From Aeromicrobium camelliae (GTDB lineage Bacteria > Actinomycetota > Actinomycetes > Propionibacteriales > Nocardioidaceae), in assembly GCF_003850045.1 (NCBI RefSeq), contig NZ_RQJX01000013.1, positions 23,057-87,056 of the forward strand: 64,000 nt of DNA, in the 5' to 3' direction. The notes under the pieces are model-generated. The model was not told where the DNA came from. It worked only from the letters and a program-made list of their open reading frames with translations, and made no database searches. The translations under genes were made by a program, and so were the position numbers. Positions 49,300-58,406 of the stretch are shown piece by piece; the first letter of the stretch is position 1; each line of letters begins with the position of its first letter.

Positions 49300-51978
49300 T
49301 CAGACCGCCTCTTCCTCGCGGGATTCAGCAGTGGGCCGTTTGAACAGACGCTCGCGTTCAGCCGCGACAACTTCCCGCGCGAGCTCGGCCTCAGTGACGT
49401 CGTAGGCTTCGGGCGCGCTCTCCGCAGTTTCGCTCACTCGAGCGAAGTCGTCGAATAGCTCCTTCTTGCGCGCAAGGAGATCGGTTATTCGTTGATCAAC
49501 GCCTTCCTCAGACAGAAGCCGGTGCACCTGAACGGTTTGGAGCTGGCCCATGCGCCGCGCCCGTGCGATCGCCTGCCACTCGATTGTGGGTTTGAGTTGC
49601 GGCTCGCAGATCACCACCACCGACGCGGCCTGCACGTTGAGCCCTACGCCGCCAGCGACGATCTGCGAGACCAGCACCGCGCCGTGGCCGGCTGAGGAAA
49701 AGCGGTCCACCATCGTCTGGCGTGCGGCCGCCGGCACGGACCCGGTAAGAGGGCCGAATACCTCGCCAGGTAGCACCTGAGCGATCTCGTCGAGCACCTT
49801 GCGGAAGTGAGAGAAAACAATCACGCGCCGGCCGTTGTCTTCGGCCTCCTCGACGATCTCGATGAGCCGTCGCATCTTCTCGGAGTCGATACCGTTCGCC
49901 ATCGCGGCTTGGCGCATCGCCATGAAGTTGCCGGCGCCGACCGCCTCCCGGTACGCCTGCTCGTCCTTCGACGACATGGGAAGCCACTCGTCAACCTCGA
50001 CGAGTTCTGGCAACTCAGTCAGCACGTCCTCTTGGTTCCGCCGCAAATATGCAGGTGCGACCTGGCGGCGAAAACGTCGAGGCGCGAGCTCGTTCGCATC
50101 CAGCAATAGGTCCGGCCGGAGATAGCTCACGAGGTTTCGGAACTCATCGATACGGTTTTCCAACGGTGTGCCCGTCAAGAGAATCGCTCGGTCAGATCTG
50201 TCGATGAGGTCTGAAACGCGCTGCGAGCGCAGTGCAGCAGGGTTCTTGATGTAATGGGCCTCATCAACCACGATGCAGCCGATGTCGACGCTGCCGATGC
50301 TCTCACTAGCCCAGGCCAAGGTTTCGAAGGTGGTGACTGCGACCCCACCATTACGCGTCCAGTTCCGCAGCGCTGAGTCGCGGCCGTGCCCATGCACCCT
50401 GTGAGGTCGGAGAGCCGACTTGGACTGAACTTCGCGCAGCCAGTTGGTGACGACGGCAGCTGGACAGATCACGAGGGCGTGGTGGGAGCCCTTGGCTTTC
50501 AGGTGTGCGAGGACAGCGAGGGCCTCGACGGTCTTCCCGAGGCCCATCTCGTCGCCGATGATCACCTTGCGCTGTGTGAGAGCGAACCGGGCGGCGAAAC
50601 TCTGGTAGCCGCGGAGCGAGGCCGTCAGATGCTGAGTGTTGAGTTCAAGCTTCCGAACTGCATCGACAATGTCGTCCGGCAGGTCCCCGTGGGTCTTCTC
50701 GTCGTCCTCCGTAATAAAGCCGAGCTCGGACAGCAACGCAAAGTAGTCGGCAGGTCTCGTGAGGAAGTCCTCCCAGGGGTCGCGATCTGACGGATCAGAT
50801 GCTGCGAAAGAGACTTGAGCCGCTCGCTGGTTGACCGACTGGACGGCGTCGTAGAACTGCTCGGGAGTACGGTCCCCGGCGGTGACGACCAGGTGCGTCA
50901 CGTCTCTGTCGAGACCATTGGCGAGCGGAGTCAGCGCGTGCGTCAACGCCAAATCGGTTGTCGCGCCCTTGATCCGCCGCAGTGCGTCCCAGTCCCGAAG
51001 GCGATGGAGGAGCTCGGTTGCTTCGGGCGTGCGGCTCTTGATGTCGACGCGCACCGGCATCTCATCGTGGGTTGTCTGCCGCAGCGTTTGAGCGGCGCCC
51101 CGTATCCGGGTGGCGGTGGTCGCTCCGATTCCAGGGAGAAATTCGAGTGCCGCACCGCGGTCGAGCACAGCTTGGACCGTCGTGATGCCGCCTTCAATCA
51201 GTGGGCCAATGCGAAGGCGGTCGCGCGTGGCGTTCTTGAGTCGTTCGACCGGCATATCGCTCAGGATCTTTGACACCTCGCTCTCGCGAACCTTCTGACC
51301 CGCAGCGCGCGCGTCGGCTTGGAGGCTCTCCTCGCGTCGCACGGCTGCGTTGATGCTCTCGATAGACGCTGTAAGCGGGCCCAGGACTGACACAGGGCTA
51401 ACCTGCGGGTCAGCTCCGAGGTCTCTGATGAGCGAGCGGAGGCCGACCCATTCCTCCATCGCATGGTGGAGAGGGATGTCGGAACGCTCGGCCGTGTGAT
51501 GTCGTAGGAGCGCGTCGAGAAGGCCCGGAACGTCGACAGCGAGCCCTTCTGCTCGGACGCGCGTGAGGTACTCGCCGGCGGCGGAGCCCGTGGCTTTTCT
51601 CGAGCTTCCGCTGAAGAAGCGACGCGCACCGACTAACGGCTTGACGTCACGGACCGCGGCAGCGGCTGATGACGTCAGCCCGTCAAGCCACCCCCTTTCC
51701 TTAGATGAGAGCGTCGGGAGCTGAGCCCGACGGGCAATCGAGCCGAGCGTCTTCTCGTCCGGATTCCGGAGCGGCAGCACCCTCCACGCGACGCGGTTGC
51801 CATCCACATGGACGTTGACGATCCTCTGCCGTAGGGCGCCGAGGGCTTGGGACGCATCCGCTTCGATTTTGCCGCGTAGTGCCACGCATGAATTCGCCTG
51901 ATCGACCCAATGTGAGACCTGCTCAGCGGTCGCGCGTAGCTCTTGCCGTTGTTCTCGATCCATGGCCTCGTGCCTCAT
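49300..51978 (-). CDS. SNF2-family helicase/translocase with HhH domain
   Basis: 892 residues from ATG 51978 (AAGGA 4 bases upstream); ATG 51963 is possible. The N-terminal half is helical and contains a helix-hairpin-helix-like element LEFLPGIGATTATRIRG (around residues 270-295). The SNF2 motor follows: ITDEMGLGKTVEALAVL as Walker A, VVDEAHYIKNPA as DEAH, LLTGTPLENR, FSHFRKVLDEI and WQAIARARRMGQLQTV as motif VI. RapA/SWI-SNF-type translocases move on double-stranded DNA without strand separation. It diverges from the helicase-methylase-nuclease operon across a 111-base gap, so the two belong together. Confidence 0.82.
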   Translation of the reverse strand: MRHEAMDREQRQELRATAEQVSHWVDQANSCVALRGKIEADASQALGALRQRIVNVHVDGNRVAWRVLPLRNPDEKTLGSIARRAQLPTLSSKERGWLDGLTSSAAAAVRDVKPLVGARRFFSGSSRKATGSAAGEYLTRVRAEGLAVDVPGLLDALLRHHTAERSDIPLHHAMEEWVGLRSLIRDLGADPQVSPVSVLGPLTASIESINAAVRREESLQADARAAGQKVRESEVSKILSDMPVERLKNATRDRLRIGPLIEGGITTVQAVLDRGAALEFLPGIGATTATRIRGAAQTLRQTTHDEMPVRVDIKSRTPEATELLHRLRDWDALRRIKGATTDLALTHALTPLANGLDRDVTHLVVTAGDRTPEQFYDAVQSVNQRAAQVSFAASDPSDRDPWEDFLTRPADYFALLSELGFITEDDEKTHGDLPDDIVDAVRKLELNTQHLTASLRGYQSFAARFALTQRKVIIGDEMGLGKTVEALAVLAHLKAKGSHHALVICPAAVVTNWLREVQSKSALRPHRVHGHGRDSALRNWTRNGGVAVTTFETLAWASESIGSVDIGCIVVDEAHYIKNPAALRSQRVSDLIDRSDRAILLTGTPLENRIDEFRNLVSYLRPDLLLDANELAPRRFRRQVAPAYLRRNQEDVLTELPELVEVDEWLPMSSKDEQAYREAVGAGNFMAMRQAAMANGIDSEKMRRLIEIVEEAEDNGRRVIVFSHFRKVLDEIAQVLPGEVFGPLTGSVPAAARQTMVDRFSSAGHGAVLVSQIVAGGVGLNVQAASVVVICEPQLKPTIEWQAIARARRMGQLQTVQVHRLLSEEGVDQRITDLLARKKELFDDFARVSETAESAPEAYDVTEAELAREVVAAERERLFKRPTAESREEEAV

Positions 51979-52089
51979 TCGTCCTTGGGTTGCTGCAAAG
52001 ATTAGTGGTGGCCACCGACGCGCATGTCACACACTGGGCTGTCGGACCGTTCGCGTAACGTTGGCCGACTGTCGATCAGGAGGTCAGAA

Positions 52090-55000
52090 ATGCAGCTTGA
52101 GGAACTCAAACCCGGTTTGCGGGTTGAAGGTTTGATCCCTGCCGAGGTCATCACAGTAATCGCCGCACAGTGGCACGGCACCGACGCGCTGGAGTTGACG
52201 TACAAGAATGCCAAGGGCGCACTTGGGCAGCAGGTGGTTTTCCGGAAGGACGAAGCCACCCTGTCAATTGCGCCAACAGGAAGCCGAGCCTTCGATGCGG
52301 AGGCGAGCGACTACAAGTTGGTTGCTGAAGCACAGCGCATCAACCTGGCGGGCCTCTTCGACCCCATGCTCGCTGTCGCTACGAGCGACGTTCAGCCCCT
52401 GCCGCATCAGATTCGCGCCGTGTACGGGGAGCTGCTTCCGCGCACTCCCTTGCGTTTCCTGCTTGCTGACGACCCTGGAGCTGGCAAGACAATCATGGCC
52501 GGCCTCTATATCAAGGAGTTGCTGCTGCGTGACGATGTGAAGCAGTGCCTCATCGTGGCGCCTGGCGGATTGGTCGAGCAGTGGCAGGACGAACTCTTCT
52601 TCAAGTTCGGGCTGCGGTTCGACCTGCTGACCAACCAGTTGATCGACGCCAACATCAACCTCAACGTCTTCGAGACCAACCCGCTGCTGATCGCGCGGAT
52701 GGACCAGCTCTCCCGCAACGAGCACCTGCAGGCCCAGCTCAAGGAGACTGAGTGGGATCTGATCATCGTTGACGAGGCGCACCGCATGGGCGCGCACTAC
52801 TTCGGCGGCAAACTGGAGAAGACCAAGCGGTTCCTGCTCGGCGAGTTGCTCGGCCAGATCACCCGCCACCTGCTGCTGATGACCGCAACGCCGCATTCCG
52901 GTAAGGAGGAGGACTTCCAGCTCTTCCTCACCCTGCTCGACCGCGACCGATTCGAGGGCAAGCAGAAGAAGAGCGTCGACGTCTCGGGGATCATGCGCCG
53001 CATGGTCAAGGAGGATTTGCTCACCTTCGAAGGCAAGAAACTCTTCCCCGAACGCATCGCCGAAACCGTTCCCTATGAGCTGACCGCGCTGGAGCAGGAC
53101 CTCTACGAAGACGTCACCCATTACGTCCGCGAGGGGATGAACCGCGCGGAGAAGCTCGGCGGCAAACGCAAGAACACCGTCGGCTTCGCCCTCACAGTCC
53201 TCCAACGGCGTCTCGCGTCGTCGCCCGAAGCGATCTACAAGAGCCTCGTACGCCGCAGCGAGCGCCTGGAGCGCAAGAAGACGGAGATCCTCAACGGCAC
53301 CTACCGCGAGAGCGAACCCACAATCGACATCAGTGAGTTCGATGAGGACGAGTACAACGCTGAGGAGTTGGAGCAGCTCGAAGAGGACGTGATGGACGCC
53401 GCGACAGCTGCGCAAACAGTTGAGGAACTCGACGCGGAACTCATCGAGCTTGCTGCACTCGTCGAAACCGCCAAGCGTGTGCGAGACGCCGGTACTGACC
53501 GCAAGTGGACCGAGCTGTCGAGAATCCTTCAGGACAACGCTCTGACCAGCGATACCAACGGCTCGCCTCGAAAGCTCATCATCTTCACTGAGCACCGCGA
53601 CACGCTCGACTACCTCACGCGCAAAATCGGTTCTCTGCTCGGCAGACCTGAAGCGGTGAAAGCCATCCACGGCGGTGTTCGTCGTGGCGACCGCAGGATC
53701 ATCACCGAGGAGTTCACCAAGAACCGCGACGTCCAGATCCTCATTGCGACTGACGCCGCCGGCGAGGGCTTGAATCTCCAGGCAGCTCACCTCATGGTCA
53801 ACTATGATTTGCCCTGGAATCCGAACCGTATCGAGCAGCGGTTCGGTCGAATTCATCGCATCGGCCAGGAGGAAGTCTGCCGTCTCTGGAACCTCGTCGC
53901 TGCGAACACCCGCGAAGGTGAGGTCTTCAGCCGATTGCTCGAGAAGCTCGAACAAATGCGAGAGACCTACGGCGGCAAGGTCTTCGACGTCCTCGGTGAA
54001 GCCTTCAATGAGGTCCCGCTGCGGACGCTCTTGCTAGATGCCATCCAGTACGGCGAGCGACCGGATGTCAAGGACAAGATGCACGATGTCATCGATGCGT
54101 CTGTCGGCGAAGGGCTCAAGGATCTCCTCGACGAACGTGCCCTTGCATCTGAGCATCTGGCTGAAGCGGATTTGCAGGTTCTTCGAGCGGCAATGGACGA
54201 GGCCCGTGCACGTCGGCTCCAACCGCACTACATCGAACTCGCTTTCAAGGCTGCGTTCACCCGGCTCGGGGGCCGCATCGTCAAGCGTGAACAGGGTCGC
54301 TACGAGATCGCCAACGTCCCCCAACAGATCCGGGCAGCCGGCAAGGGACCGATCGCCACCAAGTACGACCGTGTCACCTTCGACCTCGACAAGGTCCAGC
54401 CCGGCGACTTGGCCCGCGCCGACCTCCTCGCCCCCGGTCACCCACTCCACGACGCAGTCATGGATGAGGCCGTGCGTCAGTTCGGCGGAGCACTCAACCG
54501 AGGCACCGTCCTCGTCTCGGCCGCGCTGGAGGAGCCTCACCTGCTCGTCGGCGTAATCGAGGAGGTCGCCGACGCCACCGGCGAGTCCGTCGCCCGCCGT
54601 TTTGGCTACGCCTACGTCGATTCCTACGGCACCGTCAGCCCCGCCGGGCCTGCGCCCTATTTGGACTGCGTCGCCGCACCCGAGAACGCCGTCACTAAAG
54701 CCGCTCGTGATCTGCCGTGGCTCGCCGAGGCTGAGGACAAGGCAACGAGCTGGATCATCAATAACCAGTTGCCCGAGTACCTCGCGGACGTCCAGCCGCG
54801 CCGACTCTCGGAGTTGAGCAAGGCACGCGACCTTGTGACCAAGCGGCTAGTGGGCGAACGCGATCGACTTCTCCTTGACGCCGCCATCGCCAGTGAGAAG
54901 GAACAGGCCGGCGACAAGCCCAAGGAGTCCTCCGAAAGCCTGAACCGCAAGGCTGTTGAGCTTGACGTCCGCCTCCGCAAGCGCCTCGAGTTGCTCGATC

Positions 55001-55500
55001 AGCAGAGCCTGATGTCGACCAAGCCTCCAAGGATCGTGACCGCCGCTCTTGTGCTCCCGATCGCGATGCTCGAAGGCGACCTGCCCGCCAACGCACCTAT
55101 GCACGCCAAGGAGACGAAGGAGGTCGAGCGCCGAGGCGTCGACCTGGTCATGGCCCGCGAACGTGAGCTGGGCCGCAAGCCCGTCGAGCAGGCGTTTAAC
55201 AACAAGGGCTTCGACATCCTCTCGACCGATGCGAACGGCGACACCTACCGAATCGAAGTCAAGGCGCGCATCGACGGCGCTAAGGACTTTTTCGTGACCC
55301 ACAACGAGGTCATGACCGGCAAAAACGCGGTCCCGCGCTACCGCCTCGCCCTTGTCAAGGTCGACACCCGAGGAGCGCAGAACGACGAGGTCCGCTATCT
55401 CGCCGACCCCTTCGCGACCACCGATCTGGGCGACTTCGAAGCCACCGGCATTCGCGGCGACTGGGCCAAGACGTGGGCCAAGGGGACGACACCGTTTTGA
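52090..55500 (+). CDS. SNF2/DEAD-like helicase with C-terminal DUF3883-type nuclease domain
   Basis: 1136 residues from ATG 52090, which has AGGAGGTCAG 6 bases upstream. Motor: LLADDPGAGKTIMAGLY (residues 123-139), IVDEAHRMGAHYF (about 226-238, DEAH), LLMTATPHSG, ATDAAGEGLNLQ and QRFGRIHRIGQ. The C-terminal 110 residues match DUF3883: GFDILSTDANGDTYRIEVKAR, where FD and (I)EVK give an endonuclease-like D...ExK. The combination is that of helicases found in methylase-associated defence islands. Downstream DUF1156 methylase starts 139 bases later with its own TAGGGT-type promoter region. Confidence 0.83.
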   Translation: MQLEELKPGLRVEGLIPAEVITVIAAQWHGTDALELTYKNAKGALGQQVVFRKDEATLSIAPTGSRAFDAEASDYKLVAEAQRINLAGLFDPMLAVATSDVQPLPHQIRAVYGELLPRTPLRFLLADDPGAGKTIMAGLYIKELLLRDDVKQCLIVAPGGLVEQWQDELFFKFGLRFDLLTNQLIDANINLNVFETNPLLIARMDQLSRNEHLQAQLKETEWDLIIVDEAHRMGAHYFGGKLEKTKRFLLGELLGQITRHLLLMTATPHSGKEEDFQLFLTLLDRDRFEGKQKKSVDVSGIMRRMVKEDLLTFEGKKLFPERIAETVPYELTALEQDLYEDVTHYVREGMNRAEKLGGKRKNTVGFALTVLQRRLASSPEAIYKSLVRRSERLERKKTEILNGTYRESEPTIDISEFDEDEYNAEELEQLEEDVMDAATAAQTVEELDAELIELAALVETAKRVRDAGTDRKWTELSRILQDNALTSDTNGSPRKLIIFTEHRDTLDYLTRKIGSLLGRPEAVKAIHGGVRRGDRRIITEEFTKNRDVQILIATDAAGEGLNLQAAHLMVNYDLPWNPNRIEQRFGRIHRIGQEEVCRLWNLVAANTREGEVFSRLLEKLEQMRETYGGKVFDVLGEAFNEVPLRTLLLDAIQYGERPDVKDKMHDVIDASVGEGLKDLLDERALASEHLAEADLQVLRAAMDEARARRLQPHYIELAFKAAFTRLGGRIVKREQGRYEIANVPQQIRAAGKGPIATKYDRVTFDLDKVQPGDLARADLLAPGHPLHDAVMDEAVRQFGGALNRGTVLVSAALEEPHLLVGVIEEVADATGESVARRFGYAYVDSYGTVSPAGPAPYLDCVAAPENAVTKAARDLPWLAEAEDKATSWIINNQLPEYLADVQPRRLSELSKARDLVTKRLVGERDRLLLDAAIASEKEQAGDKPKESSESLNRKAVELDVRLRKRLELLDQQSLMSTKPPRIVTAALVLPIAMLEGDLPANAPMHAKETKEVERRGVDLVMARERELGRKPVEQAFNNKGFDILSTDANGDTYRIEVKARIDGAKDFFVTHNEVMTGKNAVPRYRLALVKVDTRGAQNDEVRYLADPFATTDLGDFEATGIRGDWAKTWAKGTTPF

Positions 55501-55639
55501 CCTCGGACTAGTCCCACAGTTCTCTCGCGTTTTCGGCCTTTCTGTCGGAGCCGAACGGTAGGGTTCTGTACGCATCATCACGCGCCGTATCGGCGTCCAG
55601 ATTCGCCCGTCACATCGGGCACGGAGGGTCGAGGAACCA

Positions 55640-58405
55640 GTGCACAAACGCAAGCTGATCGAAGTGGCGCTACCGCTGGAGGCAATCAACCGCGAGTCCG
55701 CTCGCGAGAAGTCGATCCGGCACGGTCACCCGTCGACGCTGCACCTCTGGTGGGCTCGCCGGCCACTTGCCGCCGCCCGGGCAGTCCTCTTCGCTCAGCT
55801 GGTTGATGACCCGAGTTCGGACCCCAGCCTGAACGAAGAGGAGCAGCGGGCCGAGCGAGAGCGCTTGCACGGCATCATTGAGCGGCTCGTGGTCTGGGAG
55901 AACATCCGTGACGAGCGCCTGCTTGAGGAAGCCCGCCAGGAGATTCTCAAGTCGACTGATGGCAACCCGCCTCCGATCCTCGACCCATTCGCCGGCGGCG
56001 GCACTATCCCGCTCGAGGCGCAGCGGCTCGGCCTCGAGGCGCACGCCTCCGACCTCAATCCGGTCGCCGTGCTCATCAACAAGGCGCTCATCGAGATTCC
56101 GCCGAAGTTCCGCGACCAGTCGCCCGTGTTCCCCGGCCTGGCCGAGTCGCAGATCCGCCAGTGGAAGGGCGCCGAGGGCCTCGCTGCCGACGTCCGCGCC
56201 TACGGCCAGTGGATGCGCGACCAGGCCGAGGAGCGGATCGGCCACCTCTACCCGAAGGCCACACTCCCGGACGGATCCAAGGCCACCGTCATCGCCTGGA
56301 TCTGGGCCCGCACCGTCACCTGCCCCAACCCCGCCTGCGGCATCGAGATGCCCCTCGTCCGGTCCTGGTGGCTGGGCAAGAAGAAGGGCAAGGAGGCGTA
56401 TGTCGTCCCGACCGTCGTTGCGGACGCTGACCATCCATCGGGGCAGCGAGTGGCGTTCGACATCGGACATAGCCTCGCAGGTGCGCCGACGAAGGAGAAC
56501 GACGGCACTGTTGGGCGGCTCGGGGGGCGTTGCATCGCCTGCGAGTCGTCCGTGCCGCTGAAGTACATCCGTGAGCAGGGCCGCGCCGGCCGAATGGACC
56601 AGAAGCTAATGTCAGTTGTCGCCGAGGGCAACCGACAGCGCGTCTACCTCGCACCGACCGAGGTACACGTGCAGGCCGCTGACCTTCAACGCCCCGAAGA
56701 TGTACCGGAAGGAACGCTTCCGACGAACCCACGGGACTTCAAGACGCCGAACTACGGCATCACGACCTGGGCTGACCTCTTCACCAACCGCCAGCTCGTC
56801 GCACTCACCACCTTCAGCGACCTGGTCGCCGAGGCCCGGGAGCGGGTCCTCGCCGACGGCGGCACCCAGGAGTACGCCGATGGCGTTGCCACTCTCCTGG
56901 GTTTCGGCATCTCAAAGGCGACCGACTATCACAACGCTCTGTGTGCATGGCGCTCCGACGTCAAGAACGAGGGCATCGGCCACCTGTTCGCTCGACAGGC
57001 CATCCCAATGGTTTGGGACTTCTGCGAGGCGAACCCGTTGTCAGCGTCGTCTGGCAACATGCGTGACCAGTGGACTTGGGTCGGCAAGGCTCTTGAACGT
57101 TTGGTTCCGGATGCCTCGGGGCACGCGGACCAGGCGGATGCGAGTTCCCGATCGTACGAGGGTGTCCTGGTCAGCACTGACCCGCCATACTACGACAACA
57201 TTGGCTACTCGGACTTGTCGGACTTCTTCTACGTCTGGCTTCGCCGCACGTTGCGAGCAGTTCATTCGGACCTTCTCAGCACGATGCTGGTCCCGAAAGC
57301 GGAGGAACTTGTCGCCAATCCTTACCGCCACGATGGCAAGGAAGGGGCGCGAGCCTTCTTCGAGGAAGGCTTCAGGTCGGTCTTTGCCCGTGCCCGCGAA
57401 GCAGCGCGCGACGATTATCCGATCACCGTCTGGTACGCCTTCAAGCAGAGCGAGGTCGACGGCTCTGGTGAGGCATCTACAGGCTGGGAGACCCTCCTCG
57501 ACGGCATGATCCGCTCCGGCTGGGAGATCACGTCCACATGGCCGAACCGCAGCGAGCTCAGCAACCGGATGATCGCGAGCGGCACCAACGCCCTCGCATC
57601 GTCGATCGTCCTCTCCCTCCGCCCCCGCCCGGAGTCCGCACCCACCACCGATCGCCGCGGTTTCATCGCTGCACTCGAGGCCGAGCTGCCCGACGCGCTC
57701 CGCAAGCTCCAACAGGGCCAGATCGCGCCCGTCGACTTGCCGCAGGCGGCGATCGGGCCAGGTATGTCGGTGTTCAGCCGCTACAGCGGGGTGATCGAGA
57801 ACGACGGCTCGAAGATGACCGTCCGCTCCGCGCTCGCGCGGATCAACGAGATCCTCGATCGGGTGCTGTCGGAGCAGGAGGGTGACTTTGACGCGACCAC
57901 CCGATTCGCCATCGCCTGGTACCGCCAACACGGCTACGGCATCGGCACTTTCGGCGACGCCGACAACCTCGCCCGCGCCCGCAACACCAGCGTCGAGACC
58001 ATGCGCCGTAACGAGATCCTCACCAGCGCAGCGGGGAAGGTCGCGCTGATCAAGCCGGCCGACCTGCCGTCAGACTACGACGTCTTCTCGGACGACCACA
58101 CCAGCGCGTGGGAAGCGCTGCACCACCTGATCAAAACGCTCGAGCGCGAGGGCATCGCCCCGGCCGGCGACTTCTTGCAAGCCGCGCTCAGCCGCCCGGA
58201 CGGTGCGGTCGAAGCCGACCTGGTGAAGGAGCTCGCCCACCTGCTGTTCCGCTTCGCCGAGAAGCAGGGCTGGACCAAGGATGCGCTGAGCTTCAATAAC
58301 GTCGTCACGAGTTGGCCCGACGTCCTGGATGCGGCCAAGCGTGCCGCCGACGCCAGGCCACTAGCCACGCAGGCTGTGATCGACTTCGAACCCGAAGAGG
58401 ACTGA
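55640..58405 (+). CDS. DUF1156 (COG1743) adenine-specific DNA methylase with zinc ribbon
   Basis: 921 residues from GTG 55640, with GAGGAACCA upstream. The family start SAREKSIRHGHPSTLHLWWARRPLAAARAV (DUF1156) is present, then SAM motif I ILDPFAGGGTIPLEAQRLG (residues 113-131) and SDLNPVAVLINK. A large insertion carries zinc ribbon cysteines (CPNPACGIEMPLVR and CIACESSVPLK). Catalytic motif STDPPYYDNIGYSDLSDFF with DPPY follows near residue 514. N6-adenine methylation of DNA is the expected activity; target site unknown. The DUF262 gene starts 1 base after its stop. Confidence 0.88.
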   Translation: MHKRKLIEVALPLEAINRESAREKSIRHGHPSTLHLWWARRPLAAARAVLFAQLVDDPSSDPSLNEEEQRAERERLHGIIERLVVWENIRDERLLEEARQEILKSTDGNPPPILDPFAGGGTIPLEAQRLGLEAHASDLNPVAVLINKALIEIPPKFRDQSPVFPGLAESQIRQWKGAEGLAADVRAYGQWMRDQAEERIGHLYPKATLPDGSKATVIAWIWARTVTCPNPACGIEMPLVRSWWLGKKKGKEAYVVPTVVADADHPSGQRVAFDIGHSLAGAPTKENDGTVGRLGGRCIACESSVPLKYIREQGRAGRMDQKLMSVVAEGNRQRVYLAPTEVHVQAADLQRPEDVPEGTLPTNPRDFKTPNYGITTWADLFTNRQLVALTTFSDLVAEARERVLADGGTQEYADGVATLLGFGISKATDYHNALCAWRSDVKNEGIGHLFARQAIPMVWDFCEANPLSASSGNMRDQWTWVGKALERLVPDASGHADQADASSRSYEGVLVSTDPPYYDNIGYSDLSDFFYVWLRRTLRAVHSDLLSTMLVPKAEELVANPYRHDGKEGARAFFEEGFRSVFARAREAARDDYPITVWYAFKQSEVDGSGEASTGWETLLDGMIRSGWEITSTWPNRSELSNRMIASGTNALASSIVLSLRPRPESAPTTDRRGFIAALEAELPDALRKLQQGQIAPVDLPQAAIGPGMSVFSRYSGVIENDGSKMTVRSALARINEILDRVLSEQEGDFDATTRFAIAWYRQHGYGIGTFGDADNLARARNTSVETMRRNEILTSAAGKVALIKPADLPSDYDVFSDDHTSAWEALHHLIKTLEREGIAPAGDFLQAALSRPDGAVEADLVKELAHLLFRFAEKQGWTKDALSFNNVVTSWPDVLDAAKRAADARPLATQAVIDFEPEED

Positions 58406-58406
58406 G